Assembly (NCBI GenBank): GCA_017508895.1
Contig: JAFWRA010000257.1
Location: 1-5,320 of the forward strand
Direction: 5' to 3'
Origin: Bacteroidales bacterium
GTDB lineage: Bacteria > Bacteroidota > Bacteroidia > Bacteroidales > F082
DNA length: 5,320 bases
Shown here: piece after piece, positions 1-5,057 of the stretch
Layout: every line of letters starts with the position of its first letter
Numbering within the stretch: the first letter of the stretch is position 1
Translations under genes and position numbers: made by a program
The notes under the pieces: model-generated
Told to the model about the DNA's origin: nothing
Seen by the model: only the letters and a program-made list of their open reading frames with translations
Databases searched by the model: none

Positions 1-225
1 CTTCAGTGCAATGGCTAACAATATCGCGTTGATGACGAACACGGAGATACCCGTGGAGAGCCCCGTGCCCCAATAAATCAAGGCCGCGATGCCGCTCACG
101 CCGCCGCCCATGAGGTGATTCGGAATGAGGAAGGCCGTCCAACCCAAGCACATGGTGAATAGAGCCAAGGTGATGATGATGTAACGCTTGGCTTCGGCTA
201 ATACTTCTTTTTTGGAGGTTTTCAT
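1..225 (-). CDS. YitT-family membrane protein, N-terminal part (runs off the window)
   Basis: The minus strand reads open from an ATG at 225 to the window edge, giving 75 residues. After a charged, lysine-rich cytoplasmic start (residues 1-14) comes a hydrophobic segment (about 15-34), then the sequence FLIPNHLMGGGVSGIAALIY (32-51), then a second hydrophobic segment (about 58-74). A membrane helix followed by a proline and a GGG-x-SG-I-A turn is typical of the YitT/DUF161 family, multi-pass inner-membrane proteins of about 290 residues that usually end in a cytoplasmic DUF2179 domain. Their transport substrate is not firmly known. The C-terminal three quarters lie outside the window, so intactness cannot be judged. 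A TAnnTTTG-type -7 box lies about 20 bases upstream. The gene is divergent from the stub at 320 and is probably part of the conserved chromosomal backbone on the left. Confidence 0.85.
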   Translation of the reverse strand, partial: MKTSKKEVLAEAKRYIIITLALFTMCLGWTAFLIPNHLMGGGVSGIAALIYWGTGLSTGISVFVINAILLAIALK

Positions 226-244
226 TTTACGTGAATTTAGACCA

Positions 245-252
245 CAAAAGTA
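245..252 (-). promoter_or_regulatory. Bacteroidota-type -7 box for the YitT gene
   Basis: On the minus strand these bases read TACTTTTG, a full match to TAnnTTTG. The box lies 20 bases before the ATG at 225. No exact TTTG -33 element occurs at the expected distance; an A-rich stretch around 270-274 (TTTTC on the minus strand) is the nearest candidate. Confidence 0.5.
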
Positions 253-259
253 GAGATAA

Positions 260-293
260 TTTGGAATATGAAAAGGGAATTTGTTTATATTTG
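260..293 (+). promoter_or_regulatory. Bacteroidota-type promoter upstream of the DinD-like stub
   Basis: TTTG at 260-263 and TATATTTG at 286-293 match the -33 (TTTG) and -7 (TAnnTTTG) elements of the Bacteroidota primary sigma factor. They are separated by 22 bases, slightly more than usual. The start codon of the stub lies 26 bases downstream. The promoter seems to have survived while the gene it served is mostly gone. Confidence 0.55.
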
Positions 294-319
294 CACATTG
301 AATCATAAAAAGGAAGAAC

Positions 320-394
320 ATGAAGAAAGAAGAAATACAAGCGTTGTTCCAAAGTTATGAGGATGCTGTTTGCTTGATTGACAACAAGCTTTGA
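320..394 (+). pseudogene. 24-codon N-terminal remnant of a DinD-like gene
   Basis: An ATG at 320, preceded by AGGAAGA (311-317) and a good promoter, opens a reading frame of only 24 codons: MKKEEIQALFQSYEDAVCLI, then DNKL and a stop at 392-394. From memory, Bacteroidales DinD-type proteins (DNA-damage-inducible protein D, with a BRO-N/DinD domain) begin with a very similar MKKEEI-x-x-LF-x-x-(F/Y)E helix and then continue into a V-E-C-W-S-A-R motif. Here the similarity stops at the point where that motif would begin. This suggests deletion or replacement of everything downstream. The retained promoter and leader support a once-functional gene. A genuine 24-residue peptide cannot be excluded, and the family assignment is by recall, not by alignment. 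Confidence 0.45.
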
Positions 395-587
395 ATCGCT
401 TTATCACAAGAACCACTTACACCCTTTGTTTATCAGTTGGTTAGAACCGTAAAATGGGGGTGTAAAAACAGCACCCCATAGATGGCACCATACGCCTTAT
501 CAAACGCTCTTCGGGCCCACCTTCAAGTATATACAATTGACAGCAAAGGTAGTCCTTATTCCCACAGAAATTCCAACTCTTCTCGGT
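395..587. other. Non-coding stretch between the stub and the ATPase gene
   Basis: I see no convincing gene here. The stretch is the junction between the stub and the 3' end of the ATPase gene. It contains an exact 8-bp inverted repeat (TTACACCC 417-424 with GGGTGTAA 458-465) and a short hairpin (GGGGTG 457-462 with CACCCC 472-477). No clear terminator with a T-tract is present for the ATPase gene. Confidence 0.5.
417..477. repeat. Nested inverted repeats (TTACACCC/GGGTGTAA and GGGGTG/CACCCC)
   Basis: TTACACCC at 417-424 is the exact reverse complement of GGGTGTAA at 458-465, with 33 bases between. The right arm is shared with a compact hairpin, GGGGTG (457-462) and CACCCC (472-477), with a 9-base loop, so the two structures are mutually exclusive. 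Neither is followed by a T-tract on either strand. The location, directly after a truncated gene, suggests a junction or end of an inserted or deleted segment, but this is inference. Confidence 0.4.
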
Positions 588-2036
588 TTACTTGAATAAA
601 TCGTTCAGTATCACTTGCTGGTTCACATCCTTCGAGTGTTCGCCACGCTGCACCCCTTCGGTGGTCACCATCACTAATTGCACCGAGTGCGTTTTTCTGT
701 GCTGCTTGCTGGCAAGGAACGCATCGATCTTGTTCGCCAGTTCGCGCTCATACTGTTTGTCTATCACAAACTCGTGCTCGCTGAATTTCATTTCGCAGAG
801 ATAGTCCGTCCGTTCGCCCTTCCATTCCAGCACTAGGTCAATCTGTGCTGCATCACCACTCGGAGCCATGCCTCTCCAACAGTAGTTGCGGCTGATGGTC
901 GCTATGTGCAATGCCTGTTTCATCTGCTCCAAGTGCTCAATACACAGCATTTCGAACGTGTTCCCAGCCCAAGTGTAGAACGAGGATGTACGTTGGATGG
1001 ACCTCCAGTTGCCTGCATTTGTACCCTTGCCGTGGATGAAGTGGAGATAGAACAGCGAGAAAAAGTCCTTCAGCTGATACACCGTTTCCACCCGCTCCTT
1101 GCCATACCTGGGATATTCTCGCGTGATACCCGATTCGTGCAGGTTGTCAAGTAACTTGCTGAAAGTCCCGCCCAATTCCATGCCTACTGCCTCGGCCAGT
1201 TCTCTTCGCGTCATGCCATAGAACTTCGTCCCCAACGCCTTCACCACATCCACATACCGTTCCGATGAGGCATACAAGCCTGTATATACGTCCTTAAACT
1301 CTTGGTCAATCTTTTCATCCTTGAAGAAGAAGTCGTCGATGTTCTCCGTCAGATTCTTTTCATTGTTAATCCGGTCCAGATAATAGGGTATGCCACCGAA
1401 AACCATGTATGCCACCGAAATTTCGTACCGTGACAAATGGAACCCATGCTTCTTGAAATACAGCTCGCACTCCTTCAGCATGAACGGCAGCAGCTTGATG
1501 GTTCCTGTCAGTCGGCCATGCAATCCGCCATAGTCACGAATCACATTGTCAAGCATCCAGCTTGTAGCCGAACCACACACTATCAGCACAATGTTGCGCT
1601 GTCGGTCAGCCCATGAGTTCCAGAAATACCCCAGCTCCATAATCAACTCCGTCGATTGAGGGCCAGCCAGCCATGGTAACTCATCCAAAAAAACCACGCG
1701 ACGCTTCGAACGCACGCCTTCCAGATATTTCTTCAGAAGGCGGAAGGCCTCGCGCCAGCATGTCGGTTTAGGCGTGTCCTCGGGCATACCAAAGTCCAGC
1801 AGGCTTTCGTAGAAATGATCCAACTGGATTTGCTTATACGTGCGCTCATCCTTATCCTTGATATATGCCCCGATGGCTCGGAACGCAATTTTGTCTTTGT
1901 ACACTTCCTCCACAAGATACGATTTGCCTACACGCCTACGGCCATAAATGGCCACAAACTCTGACTTTGAGCTTTTCAGAAACCGCTCCAGTTTCGTAAT
2001 TTCTTCCTCGCGTCCTATAATGCTACTATATGCCAT
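588..2036 (-). CDS. AAA-type ATPase with winged helix and C-terminal DUF234/PD-(D/E)XK-like domain
   Basis: This is a complete 482-residue protein starting at the ATG at 2036 and ending in TAA at 588-590. Its order of domains matches the ATPase_2 plus DUF234 family, which is widely expanded in Bacteroidales and archaea. The P-loop GRRRVGKS is at residues 32-39. The Walker B motif VVFLDE (114-119) is followed by LPWL. A sensor-like strand VLIVCGSATSWM covers 150-161, and R175 in GGLHGRLTG is a candidate arginine finger. A winged-helix segment spans about 271-310. The C-terminal domain has F361-E362 in NTFEMLC, then D400 in QIDLVLE, then E415-M-K417 in LCEMKF, the pattern of a PD-(D/E)XK nuclease fold. 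Its cellular role is not established for this family; a link to DNA metabolism or mobile elements is often suspected. A -7 box and a 21-bp inverted repeat lie directly upstream. The gene is monocistronic and intact, and its codons look more GC-rich at third positions than those of the operon at 2400-4887. Confidence 0.85.
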   Translation of the reverse strand: MAYSSIIGREEEITKLERFLKSSKSEFVAIYGRRRVGKSYLVEEVYKDKIAFRAIGAYIKDKDERTYKQIQLDHFYESLLDFGMPEDTPKPTCWREAFRLLKKYLEGVRSKRRVVFLDELPWLAGPQSTELIMELGYFWNSWADRQRNIVLIVCGSATSWMLDNVIRDYGGLHGRLTGTIKLLPFMLKECELYFKKHGFHLSRYEISVAYMVFGGIPYYLDRINNEKNLTENIDDFFFKDEKIDQEFKDVYTGLYASSERYVDVVKALGTKFYGMTRRELAEAVGMELGGTFSKLLDNLHESGITREYPRYGKERVETVYQLKDFFSLFYLHFIHGKGTNAGNWRSIQRTSSFYTWAGNTFEMLCIEHLEQMKQALHIATISRNYCWRGMAPSGDAAQIDLVLEWKGERTDYLCEMKFSEHEFVIDKQYERELANKIDAFLASKQHRKTHSVQLVMVTTEGVQRGEHSKDVNQQVILNDLFK

Positions 2037-2058
2037 GATTCCTGTGTTTTTGACGATG

Positions 2059-2066
2059 CAAATCTA
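2059..2066 (-). promoter_or_regulatory. -7 box of the ATPase gene
   Basis: The minus strand reads TAGATTTG here, a full match to TAnnTTTG, 22 bases before the ATG at 2036. The expected -33 position falls at about 2086-2090, which is the inner edge of the 21-bp inverted repeat, and no exact TTTG is present there. Confidence 0.5.
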
Positions 2067-2085
2067 CAAAATCAAATCCATTTCC

Positions 2086-2139
2086 TAGAAAAAATCAGCC
2101 GTTTTCAACTTTTTTTTCGAAAATGGCTGACTTTTTCTA
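2086..2139. repeat. 21-bp imperfect inverted repeat upstream of the ATPase gene
   Basis: The left arm (2086-2106, beginning TAGAAAAA and containing TCAGCC) and the right arm (2119-2139, containing GGCTGA and ending TTTTTCTA) are reverse complements at 19 of 21 positions, with a 12-base T-rich spacer. On each strand one of the two mismatches becomes a G-U wobble. The repeat ends exactly where the -33 element of the ATPase promoter would lie, so it could be an operator for a dimeric regulator. It could also be a transcribed hairpin or the residue of a small inverted-repeat element. It is not obviously a terminator, because no gene ends near it on either strand. Confidence 0.65.
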
Positions 2140-2164
2140 ATACAAAATCCAAAAAAATGCATAG

Positions 2165-2308
2165 TTCAATCTGACTTCATTTTCCCAATATATTGGGTCA
2201 AACTCGCAATTTGTCGAAGCCGCCATCAACCAGTTTGATAAGATATGGATAGGGGCGTATTGCAAGAATTGTGGTCGGAAGGATGTATGTATTGACAGGA
2301 TAGCATGA
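2165..2308 (+). pseudogene. Possible 47-codon 3' fragment of an unidentified gene with a Cys cluster
   Basis: Between a TAG at 2162 and a TGA at 2306-2308 one frame stays open for 47 codons without an ATG. Its translation looks protein-like, especially FVEAAINQFDKIWIGAYCKN followed by CGRKDVCIDRIA at the end. It contains C-x2-C-x6-C, which could be part of a zinc-binding site. I do not recognise the family. The missing start codon and the position among remnants suggest the 3' end of a decayed gene. The open length is short enough to occur by chance, so confidence is low. Confidence 0.3.
2184..2197. repeat. 14-bp perfect palindrome CCCAATATATTGGG
   Basis: This is an exact dyad with no spacer, of the form bound by small dimeric regulators. 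It lies about 130-140 bases before the -7 box of the 2400 operon and inside the possible gene remnant. One such palindrome is not far from chance expectation in a window this size, so an operator role is only a suggestion. Confidence 0.35.
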
Positions 2309-2327
2309 ATATCCAAAAATCTTTCGT

Positions 2328-2363
2328 TTTGCTCTCTTGTTTTCGGATTATTTATTATTTTTG
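2328..2363 (+). promoter_or_regulatory. Promoter of the winged-helix/nucleotidyltransferase/phosphoesterase operon
   Basis: TATTTTTG at 2356-2363 is a full match to the -7 box TAnnTTTG. TTTG at 2328-2331 is a candidate -33 element, but the 24-base spacing is long; TTG at 2337-2339 would be too close. Transcription starting shortly after 2363 would give a leader of about 30 bases to the ATG at 2400, which supports that start over the upstream TTG at 2337. Confidence 0.5.
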
Positions 2364-2399
2364 CAGCGTTTTATAAAATTTGCAAAATACTACAGATAT

Positions 2400-3353
2400 A
2401 TGTGCAATAAACTGATAATCGCCCATAAAGCATACGATGTAGAGAGAATTGATGCCAAGTCAATAAAGGGAATCTCTTTGGAATTACGGACAAGTTTTGT
2501 TTTCTTCAAAATGGAAATTGTTGGACAAAGCATCATCCTTCTCAAACCCAAGTATACCCTGGAACGCTACACACCAAGAGCTTGTGCTAAGATGTCTGAA
2601 ATGGTATTGAAAAGTAACGGCTCGCCTTGTGCCTTTTGGTTTGATGCGTTGGACTTCAACCAACGGACGAGGTTGATGGAAAAGAACGTATATTTTGTGG
2701 TTTCAGATAAATATGCCTTCTTGCCGGGATTGGTGATGGACAACCGCAACGAAAGGAAAGCAGCAACGGAATTGAATGCACCAGCCCAATACGTACTGCT
2801 CTATCACATGCAGGCAAAAAACTTGGAAGGCCGCAGCTCAAAGGAATTAGCAGAAATTATGCCCTACAAATACCTCACTTTGACCTTGGCACTACAGGTA
2901 TTGCAAGATTTGGAACTATGTACCCTCGTTGTGGATGCCAACAAAGAAAAACGACTTCATTTCGAGTTGAGAGGAAAAGCGTTATGGGAGAAGGCTTTGC
3001 CGTTGTTGAAGTCACCTTTAAAAAAGAGCTTCTATTGCGACAATGTAAAAGAAGAATCATCCTATATGCAAGGTGGTATCAATGCTTTGGCACATTATTC
3101 CATGCTTGTACCTGATGCTGTGAAAACTTTAGTGGCAGTTGAGCGGACGAATACGGCTAAACAGGAAAACTTTGAGCGAATCAATTCATGGGATGGGGCG
3201 TACAAAATCGAAGTTTGGAAATACCCACCCATCATTGCCGACGAGGGCTTTGTGGATCGGCTTTCGTTGGCCTTGACCTTGAAAAACGATGAAGACCCAC
3301 GGGTACACAAGGAAGTTGAACGAATAATTGAAGAAACATGGTTGAAGGATTAG
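2400..3353 (+). CDS. Winged-helix protein, putative AbiEi-like partner/antitoxin of the downstream nucleotidyltransferase
   Basis: From the ATG at 2400 the product has 317 residues and no signal peptide or membrane segment. I chose this start because a -7 box lies at 2356-2363; the frame stays open back to a TTG at 2337, but that codon is upstream of the -7 box. Residues 1-110 form a mixed region of unknown fold. A probable winged helix-turn-helix covers about 126-195, with QYVLLYHM, then RSSKELAEIMPYKYLTLTLA as the recognition region, and a wing ending in RLHFELRGKALWEKA. The C-terminal part has AHYSML (231-236), EVWKYPP (271-277) and VDRLSLALTL followed by KNDEDPRV (285-302), which I recall as conserved in winged-helix proteins encoded beside nucleotidyltransferases. 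Its stop overlaps the next start by 16 bases, so the two are translationally coupled. By analogy with AbiE-type systems it would neutralise or guide the toxin and repress the operon; this is inference. Confidence 0.65.
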   Translation: MCNKLIIAHKAYDVERIDAKSIKGISLELRTSFVFFKMEIVGQSIILLKPKYTLERYTPRACAKMSEMVLKSNGSPCAFWFDALDFNQRTRLMEKNVYFVVSDKYAFLPGLVMDNRNERKAATELNAPAQYVLLYHMQAKNLEGRSSKELAEIMPYKYLTLTLALQVLQDLELCTLVVDANKEKRLHFELRGKALWEKALPLLKSPLKKSFYCDNVKEESSYMQGGINALAHYSMLVPDAVKTLVAVERTNTAKQENFERINSWDGAYKIEVWKYPPIIADEGFVDRLSLALTLKNDEDPRVHKEVERIIEETWLKD

Positions 3354-4123
3354 ACAAATTCAGGGAGTCTTTAGGCTCTTATTCAGACAATTACATCATC
3401 ATTGGTGGCACGGCTTGCAATGTCATTCTGGAAGATGCCGGAACTACACCAAGAGTCACCCACGACATAGACATGATTGTTGTGGTCGAGCAATTGACAA
3501 AGGATTTCGTTTCTGCCTTTTGGAGTTTCATCCATGAAGGAGGTTATACCATAGAAAAACGGTTGCACAAGGATGGCGAACCCGCTTACGCTCTCTATCG
3601 TTTCAGAAAACCAAGTAAAACAGGCTATCCAAGCCAAATTGAACTTTTGGCAAGACATTCCGAATCATTGGGAGAACCGACAGAAGTCCAAATTGAACCT
3701 ATACCAATGGAGGATTACCAATACAGTTTGTCTGCCATTGTTTTGGACGAAGACTTGTATCGGTTTGTCACAGTCAACAGCAAAATGGTGAACGGAATCC
3801 GAGTGGCATCATTGGAATCGCTGGTTTGCTTGAAGGCGAGGGCTTATCTGAATCTTTTGAAAGAAAGAGAAGCGGGGAAGCAAGTGAACAGCGACGATAT
3901 CAAGAAGCACAGAAGGGATATCATATTATTAGTGGCTGCAAGAACGGAAACGGAATCTGTCATCGTGCCTGTCTCCATTTTGGACACAATAGAAGAGTTC
4001 AAGCAATTAGTGAACACAGAGGAATCGGCTTCTTCACTGATGAATTCTTTGAGAATTGACAGGGAACAGTTGAATGTCTATTTAGAGGCATTGGGTGAAC
4101 TATTTATCGGGGAGGAACGATAA
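3338..4123 (+). CDS. AbiEii-like nucleotidyltransferase (putative toxin)
   Basis: This is a complete 261-residue soluble protein. The N-terminal half has the signature of a DNA polymerase beta-type nucleotidyltransferase: IIIGGTACNVIL (residues 20-31, the GG-x-A loop), then RVTHDIDMIV (39-48) with metal-binding D43 and D45, and a third acidic candidate E102 in SQIELLAR. Further on, ASLESLVCLKARAYLNLL (157-174) with K166, and KKHRRDIILL (189-198), match the helical region of AbiEii/DUF1814 proteins, where a conserved Lys and Lys/Asp-containing helix complete the active site. Related toxins such as mycobacterial MenT proteins transfer nucleotides to tRNA 3' ends; the substrate here is unknown. 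The gene overlaps the winged-helix gene by 16 bases and the phosphoesterase by one base (TAATG). A housekeeping or antibiotic-type transferase is less likely given this neighbour pair. Confidence 0.72.
   Translation: MVEGLDKFRESLGSYSDNYIIIGGTACNVILEDAGTTPRVTHDIDMIVVVEQLTKDFVSAFWSFIHEGGYTIEKRLHKDGEPAYALYRFRKPSKTGYPSQIELLARHSESLGEPTEVQIEPIPMEDYQYSLSAIVLDEDLYRFVTVNSKMVNGIRVASLESLVCLKARAYLNLLKEREAGKQVNSDDIKKHRRDIILLVAARTETESVIVPVSILDTIEEFKQLVNTEESASSLMNSLRIDREQLNVYLEALGELFIGEER
4109..4115 (+). promoter_or_regulatory. Strong Shine-Dalgarno sequence for the phosphoesterase gene
   Basis: GGGGAGG lies 7 bases before the ATG at 4123, inside the last codons of the nucleotidyltransferase gene. Such a strong site is unusual among Bacteroidota genes and, with the TAATG overlap, indicates deliberate coupled translation of the third gene. 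Confidence 0.55.
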
Positions 4124-4887
4124 TGAAAATCCAATACGCATCTGACTTACATCTAGAGTTTCACGAAAATGGCTCTTGGTTGAAATCCCATCCTTTACAG
4201 GTGACGGGTGATGTGCTGGTACTTGCTGGCGACATCGGCTATCTTGGTGATGACAATTACAGAAGCCATCCATTTTGGGATTGGGCATCAGATAATTATA
4301 AACAGGTGATAGTCGTTCCTGGCAATCATGAATTTTACAAGTATTAAGACATTAACACGATGTATGATGGCTGGGATTTGGAAGTCAGAAAGAATATCCA
4401 TTGCCGTTATAATGCAGTCATTCCATTGTCAGATGGCATTGATTTGATAGCCACTACATTGTGGTCAAAGATTGAGATTTACGACGCATACCTGACCGAG
4501 AAATCCGTTTCCGACTTTTACCGAATCATGGCAAGCGGAAAGCGTTTGGACTTTACCCGATTCAATGAGGAACATGAGCATTGCTTCAGTTTTTTGAAGA
4601 ATGCAGTTTCCGAGAGCAATGCCAAACACATAATTGTAGCCACCCATCATGTACCCTCACAGCTGCTGACCGACCCGATGTTTAAGGGTAGCTCTATCAA
4701 CGGAGCTTTCACGGTTGAGTTGTTTGACTATATCGCAGATAGTCCGATTGAGTACTGGATTTACGGTCATTCCCACCGCAACATAGACGGTATCATCGGC
4801 AACACCAAATGCGTTTCCAACCAGTTGGGTTATGTCTCACATGGTGAGCATTTGTCGTTTGACACAGGGAAGATGTTTGAAATCTGA
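4123..4887 (+). pseudogene. Calcineurin-like metallophosphoesterase interrupted by an in-frame TAA
   Basis: One continuous frame from the ATG at 4123 to the TGA at 4885-4887 would encode 254 residues, but codon 75 (4345-4347) is TAA. The N-terminal piece (74 codons) carries D8-L-H10, G36-D37 and G67-N68-H69-E70. The C-terminal piece carries T-H174-H175-V-P-S and G215-H-S-H218. Together these are the five metal- and phosphate-binding motifs of a calcineurin-like phosphoesterase (Metallophos family), so the whole active site is spread across the break. In homologues as I recall them the GNHEFYK block is followed by Tyr/Phe and then Asp-Ile/Leu, so a single TAT or TAC to TAA change explains the stop. 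An ATG at 4360, same frame, could restart a 175-residue C-terminal piece. No frameshift or other damage is visible, so the lesion appears recent. Substrate is unknown; the coupling to the nucleotidyltransferase suggests a nucleic-acid or nucleotide target. A sequencing error is the main alternative. Confidence 0.8.
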
Positions 4888-5006
4888 TCACAATGCGTTT
4901 TATTTCTTCCAAGTGCTATTATTATATAACAAGGTGTAGAACTAACGTGGCATCAAAATGAATTAAACGGACCAAAATGTTTCACCTATGTTTCACCTGA
5001 GAAAAG
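4888..5006. other. Non-coding stretch between the phosphoesterase and the tRNA cluster
   Basis: I find no gene here. It is AT-rich and contains CAAAATG twice (4954-4960 and 4973-4979) and the 11-bp tandem repeat at 4977-4998. It separates the accessory operon from the 3' end of tRNA-Leu, the usual place for an integration boundary. Confidence 0.5.
4977..4998. repeat. Perfect 11-bp tandem repeat (ATGTTTCACCT twice)
   Basis: ATGTTTCACCT at 4977-4987 is repeated exactly at 4988-4998. It lies 60-80 bases from the 3' end of tRNA-Leu and just outside its terminator. Short direct repeats in this position may be arm-type or core recognition sites of a tyrosine recombinase, but no integrase gene is present in the window to support this. 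Confidence 0.6.
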
Positions 5007-5053
5007 AAAAATCCTCCGTAGTTTCTTGTAATTCAATAACCTACAGAGGATTT
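5001..5053 (-). terminator. Rho-independent terminator of the tRNA cluster (possibly bidirectional)
   Basis: Arms at 5009-5021 (containing ATCCTCCGTAG) and 5041-5053 (containing CTACAGAGGAT) pair over 13 positions with one G-U wobble on the minus strand, around a 19-base loop. On the minus strand the stem runs directly into TTTTTCTTTTC. It begins five bases after the 3' end of tRNA-Leu. On the plus strand the stem is followed by only three T residues, so it may help end the phosphoesterase transcript less efficiently. Confidence 0.75.
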
Positions 5054-5057
5054 CGCG

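Noticed and set aside
457..477. Terminator for the ATPase gene or the stub
   Set aside because: The stem is only six pairs, no T-tract follows on either strand, and it lies over 100 bases from the ATPase stop.
395..480. Open frame of 28 codons after the stub's stop as a continuation of the DinD-like protein
   Set aside because: It is short, has no start codon, shows no DinD motif that I recognise, and coincides with inverted repeats.
592..1154. Plus-strand open frames opposite the ATPase gene
   Set aside because: They are antisense shadows of a gene with clear motifs and show no family features of their own.
2086..2139. Invertible (phase-variable) promoter flanked by inverted repeats
   Set aside because: The spacer is only 12 bases and contains no promoter elements; known Bacteroidales invertible promoters span much longer segments.
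2337..2399. TTG start at 2337 giving a 338-residue winged-helix protein
   Set aside because: The TTG lies upstream of the -7 box at 2356-2363, so it would not be on the transcript, and the ATG at 2400 fits the expected leader length.
3383..4059. Open frames in other frames across the nucleotidyltransferase gene
   Set aside because: They overlap a gene with a complete catalytic signature and lack protein-like features.
4345..4347. Programmed stop-codon recoding (selenocysteine or read-through)
   Set aside because: The codon is TAA, which is not used for selenocysteine, homologues appear to have an aromatic residue there, and no special structure follows.
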